A DNA stretch of 30,707 nt from Candidatus Dormiibacter sp. Lineage in GTDB: Bacteria; Chloroflexota; Dormibacteria; UBA8260. The notes beneath the pieces were generated by a model that worked only from the letters and a program-made list of their open reading frames with translations, made no database searches and was not told the DNA's origin. A program made the translations under genes and the position numbers. Below are positions 22,783 through 29,818 of the stretch, piece after piece (position 1 is the first letter of the stretch; every line of letters starts with the position of its first letter). The DNA is taken from positions 1-30,707 of the forward strand of contig JANWHI010000032.1 in the NCBI GenBank assembly GCA_025450495.1, read 5' to 3'.

Positions 22783-23451
22783 ATGAATGCGGCACGGACG
22801 TCGCGCGCCGACCAGGTGGGGGTGGTCCGCGGCTGCTGCCTCGGCCTGGTCCTCCTGGCAGCGATCGCGATCTTCGCCGCAGTGCAGGGATTCCGGGCGC
22901 TCGCGGACCCCAACCTCGGCGCGCCACCCGCTGGGACGTCGCACGGCACCGGCCTTGCGCTGATCGCCGCGGAGCTGGCCGGCGACGCGGGAACGCAGCT
23001 GGTTGCCGGCGAGCACGCTGTGGTGGTCCTCAGCGAGCAGGACCTCACGGTCATCGCCACGGCGCGCAACCCCTCACCCGACCGGTTCCGCAATCCCCAG
23101 GTGCGCGTCCGCGACGGACTGCTGGTGATGTCGGCGCAGTCGAGCGTCGGCCCGTTCGGGGTCACCCCGGTGGCCAGGACGCAGGTCGTGTTCAGTGACC
23201 CGAGCGGCTCGCCGCAGATCGCCGCCCAGGCTGTCGACTTCGCTGTCGGCCAGCTCACCCTGCCGCAGTGGCTCGGCGAACGACTCGACCCGGCGGCGTC
23301 GACCACCATCAACTTCGCCAAGCTCTTCGCTGCCAACCCGATCCTGCTGACGCTGTCGCAGGCGCTGGAGTGCGTGTCGGTGAAGCCCGACGGGGTGCAC
23401 GTCGGCTTCCATCGCCCAGGCGCCGCCACGGATTCGAGCCGGTGCGGCTGA
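22783..23451 (+). CDS. Membrane-anchored protein of unknown function, faintly YpmS/DUF2140-like
   Basis: A 222-residue protein with one N-terminal hydrophobic segment (about 18-38), then an extracytoplasmic domain. SEQDLTVIATARN, VRDGLLVMSAQSS and AVGQLTLPQWLGERL recall the general layout of YpmS-like proteins (a test for a buried beta sheet with a final 'LxLP' stretch), but the match is weak. GGGAG lies just before the ATG. It is 10 nt downstream of the penicillin acylase gene, so both may act at the cell surface. It could equally be a lineage-specific family. Confidence 0.75.
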   Translation: MNAARTSRADQVGVVRGCCLGLVLLAAIAIFAAVQGFRALADPNLGAPPAGTSHGTGLALIAAELAGDAGTQLVAGEHAVVVLSEQDLTVIATARNPSPDRFRNPQVRVRDGLLVMSAQSSVGPFGVTPVARTQVVFSDPSGSPQIAAQAVDFAVGQLTLPQWLGERLDPAASTTINFAKLFAANPILLTLSQALECVSVKPDGVHVGFHRPGAATDSSRCG

Positions 23452-23474
23452 CCAGACCAGCCATCGCTGCAGCC

Positions 23475-23480
23475 TAGAAT
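23475..23480 (+). promoter_or_regulatory. -10 box of the Nif3 gene
   Basis: TAGAAT with 6 nt to the GTG start at 23487; no Shine-Dalgarno sequence. A leaderless transcript is expected. Confidence 0.45.
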
Positions 23481-23486
23481 CGCGGC

Positions 23487-24320
23487 GTGAACCTGCAGGA
23501 CATCCTCGACTGGTCGGCGGAGCTCGCCGGCTGCGACACGGTACCGGCGGATTCGCAGGTGTACGTCGAAGCACCGGCCGATGTGCACAGGGTCCTGTTC
23601 GGCGTGGACATCAGCCTCGCCGAGGTTCTCTGGGCGCGGCAGAACGGTTTCGACGCGGTGATCGCGCATCATCCGCTCGGCGACCGTGCGCGCACACGGA
23701 TGGCCGAGGTGATCCATCGCCAGGTCGACCAGATGAGTGCGGAGGGCATTCCCCGGGAGACCGCGGAGCTCGCCGTCACCGCGCGCCTGGAGGCATTCGA
23801 GCGCGCCATGCACATGAGCAACGTCAACGCCATCGTCGACGGTGCGCGGCTGATCGGCATGCCGCTCTGCAACGTCCACCTCGCCTGCGACATCATCACC
23901 CGTGGCGCGATCATCGACGTGCTCCGCGCCCACGCATGGGCTGACGCAACCGTCGGCGACGCCATCGAGTGGATGGACGAGGCGTTTGCCGAGTACGGCC
24001 GCGGCCATTCGCGGCCGCAGGCGTGGGTGGGCTCGACCTCCAACCGTCTGGGACGCTGGACTGTGGCCATCGCGGGCGGCATCAACGGCGGGTTCCCGGT
24101 CTTCAACGAGTATTTCAGGGTCGGTGTCGACACCATCTTCGCCATGCACTGCGACGAGGGCGAGCTGCAACGGTTGCGCGCGGTCGCCGACGAGGACGAC
24201 ACGCTGGTGATCACCGGGCACATGACCAGCGACAGCATCGGCATCAACATGGTGATCCGGGAGCTCGAGCAACGCGGCATCGAGGTGGTCAGGACCAGCG
24301 GAGTGGTCAGCCCGGCGTAG
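23487..24320 (+). CDS. Nif3-like dinuclear metal centre protein
   Basis: A 277-residue protein of the Nif3/DUF34 family, hexameric proteins with a two-metal site. Visible features are VLFGVDISLAEVLWARQNGF with Asp41, IAHHPLG (His61, His62), NVHLACD, and the C-terminal GHMTSDSIGIN. Proposed roles include GTP cyclohydrolase I-like activity and metal handling, none settled. Compared with YqfO it lacks the inserted middle domain. The stop overlaps the convergent GH15 gene end by 14 bp. Confidence 0.85.
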   Translation: MNLQDILDWSAELAGCDTVPADSQVYVEAPADVHRVLFGVDISLAEVLWARQNGFDAVIAHHPLGDRARTRMAEVIHRQVDQMSAEGIPRETAELAVTARLEAFERAMHMSNVNAIVDGARLIGMPLCNVHLACDIITRGAIIDVLRAHAWADATVGDAIEWMDEAFAEYGRGHSRPQAWVGSTSNRLGRWTVAIAGGINGGFPVFNEYFRVGVDTIFAMHCDEGELQRLRAVADEDDTLVITGHMTSDSIGINMVIRELEQRGIEVVRTSGVVSPA

Positions 24321-26040
24321 GCTCGGCGGTCGCCGCCAGCAGAAAGCTTGCGTGGCTCTGCACCTGCGGGTCGTTGCCCAGGGGGGAGTTGTCGGTCGGG
24401 TCGGCGACCTCGCCGAACAGGCCGAGAGAGCCGCGACTTGACGCTGCCGCCGCGAAATGGCGAGAGCCGTCGCGGCCGCTGCGCTGCAGCGCTTCGGCGA
24501 GCCAGAAGGTGGGGAACAGGAACGGTGCGCAGGGATCCTTCGACGGGTCCTGCTCGGGGTCGTGACGGTCGACCAGTCCGTTGCGGTCCAGGCCGCCGGT
24601 GATGGCGTCCAACGTTGCCGCCGCACGCGTGTCGCCCGAGTCGAAGATGCCGAACAGCACCGCCTGGGCGAGCGCCGAATCAGGCCCTCCACCGACGTCG
24701 GTGAGCTGCAGCGGTCCGCTCCCCGCCAGCACGTCGGCGCGGATGTCCCGGGCGGCGGCGCGCCAGCGGTCGGCCCCGTCCGCGATCTCGCCCTCGTCCG
24801 CGAGCGCTGCGGCCTTGGAGAGGCCGACCCATGCCATCACCCGCGAATGCGTGTAGCGGCGCGGCCGGCCGCGGATCTCCCAGATGCCGTGGTCAGGTTC
24901 GCCCCAGTGCTCGGCCGTCCAGTCGGCGACGCGCGCCCCTCCCCGCGCGAAGCTCGGCGGGAGCGCCTCCTGTTCGGCGAGGCACGCGGCGAATTCGAGC
25001 AGCTCGCCGGCGACGTCGAGCTGCGGCTGCTCGGAGGCAGCGTTGCCGAAACGCACCGGACGTGCGTCGCGGTAGCCGCGCAGGTGGTCGAGCTGTGCCT
25101 CCGGTGGCGGCGGTGAGCCATCGACGCGCAGCAGCACCGCGGGCGGGAGCGACGTGGTGGCCTCGCCGAGGAAAGCCCCGAGCCCGGCGGCGTCGTGGAC
25201 CAAACCGGCGCGGAGCATCGCCACCCCGGCCAGCGCGGTATCACGCAGCCAGCTGTACCGGTAGTCCCAGGTTCGCGCGCTTCCCGGCCACTGCGGGATC
25301 GAGGTGGTGGGTGCCGCGACGATGCCACCGCTGCGCTGGCGCAGCCCGTGCAACACCGCAGCAGTCTGGCGAAGGATGGACCGGGCGGTGGTGTCGCCGA
25401 GCACGGTCGACGCCAGCGCGTTGGGCGCCGCCGCCGCCGCCGGCACCGTGGCCGCGAAATGGGCGCGGGTGCCGTCGAGCAACGGCGAGACCGGCGCGGG
25501 GCCGGCGTCGCGGAGGATCACCGCACCGCCTGACGAATCCACGGTGAAGCGGCACCGGGCTACACCGGCATCGTCCACCATCCACTCACCGGGTGCCTGC
25601 ACGACCAGGTCGACGCGCCCGCCGTGGACGAAGAGTGCGGAACCGGCGGCGCTCGCCGACACATGCGCGCGGGCTGCATCCGGTGCCAGCGCCACGGCTA
25701 CTGTGACCTCGACGTCGCCTCGCGCGCGCAGGGTGCGAAGCAGGCGCGGCGGCCCGTCCCACGCCAGCGCGTCGTGCATGGTGAGCTCATCGCCGCCGCT
25801 CCGCCACACCGTGCGCAGCACCAGCGTCCCCGGCTCGTAGGCGCGCTCGACAATCGTCGACGTCGGATCGGTCGGCGCCACCGTGAATGTGCCGCCGACG
25901 ACGTCATCGAGGATGGACAGCAGGCAGGGCGGCGAGTCGATGCGCGGCCAGGGCAGCCACGCGATGTTGCCGTCAGGGGCCACCAGCGCCGCGGTGCGTC
26001 CGTCGGCGAGCAGCGCGTGGGCGCCGACCGGATGCTGCAC
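24307..26040 (-). CDS. GH15 family glucoamylase/trehalase-type glycoside hydrolase
   Basis: A 577-residue enzyme with an N-terminal beta-sandwich (about 1-215) and an (alpha/alpha)6 barrel. TWDYRYSWLRDT (from about 257), PDHGIWEIRGRPRRYTHSR with general acid Glu388, and GLFGEVADPTDNSPLGNDPQ with Glu544 are the GH15 signatures. There is no signal peptide, which fits an intracellular enzyme on trehalose, maltose or glycogen-derived sugars. Mycobacterial relatives include trehalases; the substrate here is not fixed. The GTG start at 26040 is preceded by a TAGACT box at 8 nt. Confidence 0.93.
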   Translation of the reverse strand: MQHPVGAHALLADGRTAALVAPDGNIAWLPWPRIDSPPCLLSILDDVVGGTFTVAPTDPTSTIVERAYEPGTLVLRTVWRSGGDELTMHDALAWDGPPRLLRTLRARGDVEVTVAVALAPDAARAHVSASAAGSALFVHGGRVDLVVQAPGEWMVDDAGVARCRFTVDSSGGAVILRDAGPAPVSPLLDGTRAHFAATVPAAAAAPNALASTVLGDTTARSILRQTAAVLHGLRQRSGGIVAAPTTSIPQWPGSARTWDYRYSWLRDTALAGVAMLRAGLVHDAAGLGAFLGEATTSLPPAVLLRVDGSPPPPEAQLDHLRGYRDARPVRFGNAASEQPQLDVAGELLEFAACLAEQEALPPSFARGGARVADWTAEHWGEPDHGIWEIRGRPRRYTHSRVMAWVGLSKAAALADEGEIADGADRWRAAARDIRADVLAGSGPLQLTDVGGGPDSALAQAVLFGIFDSGDTRAAATLDAITGGLDRNGLVDRHDPEQDPSKDPCAPFLFPTFWLAEALQRSGRDGSRHFAAAASSRGSLGLFGEVADPTDNSPLGNDPQVQSHASFLLAATAEPTPG

Positions 26041-26048
26041 GGCGCTGC

Positions 26049-26054
26049 AGTCTA
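26049..26054 (-). promoter_or_regulatory. -10 box of the GH15 gene
   Basis: TAGACT on the minus strand, 8 nt before the GTG at 26040, in a 30-bp gap after the hydrolase gene; no Shine-Dalgarno sequence. Confidence 0.45.
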
Positions 26055-26070
26055 GGGCCCAGCCGCGGGC

Positions 26071-27273
26071 TCAGTCCGGGATGGTGTTGGCGATGCGTGC
26101 GATGCTGCTCGCCCACAGCGGGTCGCTGGCGTAGTCGACGTTCATCCCGCGCAGGGTGGGCCCGTGGTAGAACGCTCCGCTCGGCGACAGGTAGTTGCCG
26201 GCGACTTTCGCCGCGACGTACTGGATGCAGGCGTCGAAGCTGGCGAACGTCCTGGCGTCGACGTACGGGTTGGCATCATCTGCCCCGTAGCCGAACAGGT
26301 TGTGCTTGTCGTGGGCGATCGCGCTGGTGCCCCATGCCGATTCGAGGATGGCGTGGGCCACGAAGTAGCGTGCGCTGACGTGGTAGGTGCGCTCGGCGGC
26401 GGTGAAGCTGCTGCCCAGGCCGGCGAGCGCCGTGCCGCTCAGGAAACCATCGAGCCGGGCAGCCGTCTCCCCGGACGGCCGGGTCAGGTCCGTGTCGATG
26501 GTGAAGGTCGGCCCCGAGACCGGGTGATAGACGGTCCCGTTGCTCTGCGCCGCCTGCTGGGCAGCGGCAGCCGCTGCCGCCGCGGCTGCCTGGGCGGCGG
26601 CCAGCTGAGCTGCTGCCTGCTGAGCTGCGCTGAGCTGGCGCTGGGCGGTGTGGACGGCCTGCCTGGCGACGCTGGCCACCGTCTCGAGCTGCTGCTCCTC
26701 CACGGCGACGACCGCCTCGGCGGTGGCCGCCTGCTGGCTGGCCAGCTCTGCCTGCTGCCGCGCCGTGGTGGCGTCGGCCAGGGCCTGTTTGGCTGCGGCC
26801 TGCGCGCCGGCGATGCGCTTCAGCAGGATCTTCCCTGCCTGGTTGACGCGGTCGAGCTCCGCGACCCGAGCAAAGGCGTCGCCCAGGTTGCCCGAGGCGA
26901 TGATGTAGGCGATCGCCCCCTCCGACCCGCCTGACTTGTAGATGCTGCGCACGTAGGTGGCGAGGCTGGTCTTGTCATCGCGCACCTGCTGGTCGAGCGT
27001 GGCCATCCGGGCTGTGTCGGTGGTCACGGTCAGGTCGAGTGCGGCCACGCGCGCCTGCACCGCCGCCAGCTGCTGTTGCGCCCCGGCCAGCTGTTGCTGT
27101 GCGGCGCCGAGGGCGGTGCCGGCCTGCTGCGCCTTCGACTGTGCCTGGGCGAGGTTCTGCTGAGCCTGTGACACGCCCGGGGTGCTGTCCGCCCGAGCCG
27201 GGAGCGCGATGCCGGTCAGGGCCGCGCAGATGGTCCCGGCGATGAGCGCGCGACGACGAACGGTGAGATGCAC
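26071..27273 (-). CDS. Secreted coiled-coil peptidoglycan hydrolase with GH73 glucosaminidase-like domain
   Basis: A 400-residue exported protein. The signal peptide covers residues 1-28 (PARA). A long Ala/Gln-rich coiled coil follows (about 35-245, interrupted near 105-140 by the PcsB-type segment YVRSIYKSGG...), including a run of about 13 alanines near residue 226-238. The C-terminal domain (about 290-400) is GH73-like with the catalytic Glu311 in AHAILESAWGTSAIA, and HNLFGYGADDANPY. The layout recalls FtsEX-controlled PcsB/CwlO-type enzymes in which the coiled coil restrains a catalytic domain, but with a glucosaminidase in place of NlpC/P60 or CHAP. No ftsEX gene is in the window. The GTG start at 27273 is best. 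Confidence 0.9.
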   Translation of the reverse strand: MHLTVRRRALIAGTICAALTGIALPARADSTPGVSQAQQNLAQAQSKAQQAGTALGAAQQQLAGAQQQLAAVQARVAALDLTVTTDTARMATLDQQVRDDKTSLATYVRSIYKSGGSEGAIAYIIASGNLGDAFARVAELDRVNQAGKILLKRIAGAQAAAKQALADATTARQQAELASQQAATAEAVVAVEEQQLETVASVARQAVHTAQRQLSAAQQAAAQLAAAQAAAAAAAAAAQQAAQSNGTVYHPVSGPTFTIDTDLTRPSGETAARLDGFLSGTALAGLGSSFTAAERTYHVSARYFVAHAILESAWGTSAIAHDKHNLFGYGADDANPYVDARTFASFDACIQYVAAKVAGNYLSPSGAFYHGPTLRGMNVDYASDPLWASSIARIANTIPD

Positions 27274-27381
27274 GCGACCCAGACTGCCAGCCCGCCAGAT
27301 CCGCCCTGCCCGATGTCACCGCGCCGTCATCGAACCGTTTCGCAGCGGTGTGATCGCGCCCTCGATGGGCGGCGTGAACGA

Positions 27382-27564
27382 CTAGGAGGCTTTGCGCTCC
27401 AGGAGGGTGTCACGCACCGAGGCGTCGAAGGTCAGCTCCTCGGAATGGCGTGGGCCGCAGTCGGGGCATTGGATGTGTCCACCGATGGGCTCCCCGCTGG
27501 CGTCGAAGTACACGACCGCCAGCCGCTCGGCGCGACAGCGAGGGCACGTATCCAGGTTCGCCAT
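27382..27564 (-). CDS. Small double-CxxC zinc-ribbon protein
   Basis: A 60-residue protein with CPRCRAE near the N-terminus and CPDCGPRH after about 20 residues, a compact one-zinc ribbon, and a charged C-terminus. No family assigned. GGAGG lies 5 nt before the ATG, which supports translation. It stands upstream of the GH73 gene on the same strand with a 108-bp gap that holds no evident gene, and it is divergent from rsmG. Confidence 0.72.
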   Translation of the reverse strand: MANLDTCPRCRAERLAVVYFDASGEPIGGHIQCPDCGPRHSEELTFDASVRDTLLERKAS

Positions 27565-27664
27565 CGTGGCCTCCGCTTGAGCGTCCTGCAGGTCGCCTCA
27601 TCATGGCAGAGGAGGCGCCGCCGCGCGAGTCCACCGGGGCCTGTGACAGCAGGCGCGGCTCGGC

Positions 27665-27670
27665 TACGGT
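27665..27670 (+). promoter_or_regulatory. -10 box of rsmG
   Basis: TACGGT with 7 nt to the ATG at 27678; no Shine-Dalgarno sequence. The upstream 113-bp divergent gap shows nothing else. Confidence 0.35.
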
Positions 27671-27677
27671 GCCGGCC

Positions 27678-28253
27678 ATGGTTGCGATGGGCCCCTCCGA
27701 CGCGCAACGCCGCCTGCTGAACCGGCACCTTGACGAGCTGGAGTGGTGGAACCGCCGCCTCAACCTGACCGCCGTGCCCCGTGAGCGGGCCTGGGAGCGG
27801 CACGTCGAGGAGTCGCTGGCTCTGTTGGAGGCGATGGCGCCCGCCGCCGGCTGGCAGGTGGTGGACATCGGCTCCGGCGGCGGCATCCCCGGGCTGGTCA
27901 TCGCGATCATGCGTCCCGACCTTGCGGTCACCCTTGTCGAGTCCGACCAGCGCAAGGCCGGGTTCCTGGTGCACGCCTCCGGGCTGCTCGAGCTCGCCAA
28001 CGTCACCGTTGCGGCACGACGTGCGCAGGAGATGGGACGCCACCCCGACCACGCCGCTCGCTACGACGCGGTCGTCTCCCGCGCCGCTGCGCCGCCACCG
28101 CTGATCATCCAACTGTCGATGCCGCTGCTCCGCAGCTCTGGGTCGCTGTGGGCCCTGGTGTCCGACGCGGCGACCGCCGCCCGCGACGCGGCTGACGGCG
28201 GGCTACGCGCGACCGCGCCGGCCCCGGGCATCCTCGCAGTGCAGAGGCGCTAG
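27678..28253 (+). CDS. rsmG: 16S rRNA (guanine527-N7)-methyltransferase
   Basis: A 191-residue class I methyltransferase that modifies G527 of 16S rRNA. The N-terminal LDELEWWNRRLNLTAV and RHVEESLALL, the SAM motif VVDIGSGGGIPGLVIAI (61-77) and LVESDQRKAGFL are typical. It is somewhat short at the C-terminus compared with the usual 205-240 residues. It is not next to mnmG or parAB as in many genomes. A longer frame exists upstream, but the ATG at 27678 fits family length and the -10 box. Its end overlaps the murE end by 4 bp. Confidence 0.92.
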   Translation: MVAMGPSDAQRRLLNRHLDELEWWNRRLNLTAVPRERAWERHVEESLALLEAMAPAAGWQVVDIGSGGGIPGLVIAIMRPDLAVTLVESDQRKAGFLVHASGLLELANVTVAARRAQEMGRHPDHAARYDAVVSRAAAPPPLIIQLSMPLLRSSGSLWALVSDAATAARDAADGGLRATAPAPGILAVQRR

Positions 28254-29752
28254 TCGCCGAAACGCTCGCGCAACGCCGTCTCCACTGCAGTGCGTTCGTT
28301 CCACGGCACGCTGCCTGTGGCGGTGACGATCGACCTCTCGTGACCCTTGCCCGCGAAGAGGAGCATGTCGCCCGACTGCGCGTTGGCGACCGCGAAGGCG
28401 ACCGCCTCGGTGCGCTCAGGGATGACGTGCAGGTTCTCAGCGCGCCGCCCGCCGGCACGCTCCGCTCCCGCGGCGATCTGCTCGCAGATGGCCACGCGGT
28501 CCTCCCCGCGCGGGTCCTCGTCGGTGACCACGACGACGTCGGCGAGGCGCCCGGCAACCTCGCCCATGACGGCGCGCTTTTCGACGTCGCGCTCACCCGC
28601 CGAGCCGAAGACGACCCACAGCCGTCCGCTGGTCGCGGCGCGCAGCTCGGTGAGCACGTTGTCCAGCGAGGCAGCGGTGTGCGCGTAATCGATGACCGCG
28701 CCGAATGGCTGGCCGGCGTCGACTCGCTCCATGCGGCCGTGGACGCGGGGCAGAGCGCTGATGCCGGCGATGGCGGCGTCGAACCGAGCGCCGCTGCTGC
28801 ATGCGGCGGCGAGCGCGGCGAGCGCGTTGGCGGCATTGAAGCGGCCGGCGAGCTGGAGCTGCAGCGCTGAGTCGCCCCACGGTGTGCGCACCCGCAGCCG
28901 CACCCCCTGCGCGTCGCTGACGACGTCATCGGCGACGAGGTCGGCGGCGCCGCCGGAGGCGCTGTAGGTGAGCACCGTCGCCACCGGGATCTTCGACAGG
29001 CGCGGGTAGGCAAACTCGTCGTCGCGATCGAGCACCGCGACACCGTCGCTGCGTTCGCCGACCAAAGCCAGCAGTCGTGCCTTCGCCGCCAGGTAGCCCT
29101 CGCGGTCGCCGTGGATGTCGAGGTGCTCGGAGGTGATCCGCGTGTACACCGCCAGCCGGTAGGCGACGTCGTCGACGCGGTGCATCTCGAGCGCGTGCGA
29201 GGAGGTCTCGACCACCACGTGGGAGCAACCGCCGTCGCGCAGCTCGGCCAACCGGCGCTGCGTCTCGAATGCCTCCATGGTGGTCAGTCGCGTGGTGTTG
29301 GCGGTCACCGTGTCGCCGTCGCGGAAGTCGACCGTCGAGATCAGTCCGGCGTGGAGCCCGGCGGCATGCCACGCCGCCCAGAGCATGGTGGCCGTTGTCG
29401 TCTTGCCGTCGGTGCCGGTGACGCCGGCGACGGTCATGGATCGCGACGGCTGCAGGTGCCACGCCGCCGCCACCGCGCTGAGCGCGACCCGCGAGTTCTC
29501 GACAAGGACGACAGGAACATCAGGGGGCAGCAGCGGCGAGGGTGGGCGCTCGGCGATCACCGCCACCGCTCCCGCGGCCACGGCGTCGGCGGCGTGGCCG
29601 TGACCGTCCTCGCGGCGACCGGTGATGGCAACGAAGAGCGTCCCCGGCACGACCGCGCGCGAGTCGGAGGCGACCCCGGCGACGCCAACACCTGCGGCGC
29701 CGTCCGTGGGGCGAAGCCCGGCGGCGGCGAGCAGGTCGGCGAGTGCAATCAC
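28250..29752 (-). CDS. murE: UDP-N-acetylmuramoyl-tripeptide synthetase
   Basis: A 500-residue Mur ligase that adds the third amino acid to UDP-MurNAc-L-Ala-D-Glu. The P-loop AGVTGTDGKTTT (109-120), TSSHALEMHRV, the carbamylated Lys224 (YLAAKARL), NAANALAALAAA and KGHE near the end are present. The specificity loop reads TDEDPRGED (about 410-418); the meso-DAP type usually has DNPR and the lysine type DNPN-like, so this one keeps the Arg but replaces Asn by Glu-Asp. DAP is the likeliest substrate, ornithine or another diamino acid possible. GTG start at 29752, with a TAGACT box 9 nt upstream. It is not in a dcw cluster. Confidence 0.94.
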   Translation of the reverse strand: MIALADLLAAAGLRPTDGAAGVGVAGVASDSRAVVPGTLFVAITGRREDGHGHAADAVAAGAVAVIAERPPSPLLPPDVPVVLVENSRVALSAVAAAWHLQPSRSMTVAGVTGTDGKTTTATMLWAAWHAAGLHAGLISTVDFRDGDTVTANTTRLTTMEAFETQRRLAELRDGGCSHVVVETSSHALEMHRVDDVAYRLAVYTRITSEHLDIHGDREGYLAAKARLLALVGERSDGVAVLDRDDEFAYPRLSKIPVATVLTYSASGGAADLVADDVVSDAQGVRLRVRTPWGDSALQLQLAGRFNAANALAALAAACSSGARFDAAIAGISALPRVHGRMERVDAGQPFGAVIDYAHTAASLDNVLTELRAATSGRLWVVFGSAGERDVEKRAVMGEVAGRLADVVVVTDEDPRGEDRVAICEQIAAGAERAGGRRAENLHVIPERTEAVAFAVANAQSGDMLLFAGKGHERSIVTATGSVPWNERTAVETALRERFGD

Positions 29753-29761
29753 GTCCGCCGC

Positions 29762-29767
29762 AGTCTA
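29762..29767 (-). promoter_or_regulatory. -10 box of murE
   Basis: TAGACT on the minus strand, 9 nt before the GTG at 29752. A weak TTCAGT lies 17 bp further upstream as a possible -35. It is back to back with the moeB-like promoter. Confidence 0.45.
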
Positions 29768-29806
29768 GGCCGGGGCAAAAGACGACTGAAATGGTCGGGT
29801 ATTGGG

Positions 29807-29812
29807 TACCAT
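29807..29812 (+). promoter_or_regulatory. -10 box of the rhodanese-ThiF gene
   Basis: TACCAT with 6 nt to the ATG at 29819; no Shine-Dalgarno sequence. Confidence 0.4.
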
Positions 29813-29818
29813 CAGTGC

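Noticed and set aside
22767..24692. A 641-codon minus-strand open frame opposite the anchored protein and Nif3
   Set aside because: Both genes on the other strand have recognisable features and promoter boxes; the antisense frame has no domain and starts inside GH15.
26575..26640. A short tandem DNA repeat in the coiled-coil gene
   Set aside because: It encodes the alanine run of the coiled coil with varied codons and no clear unit, so it reflects protein composition, not a DNA repeat array.
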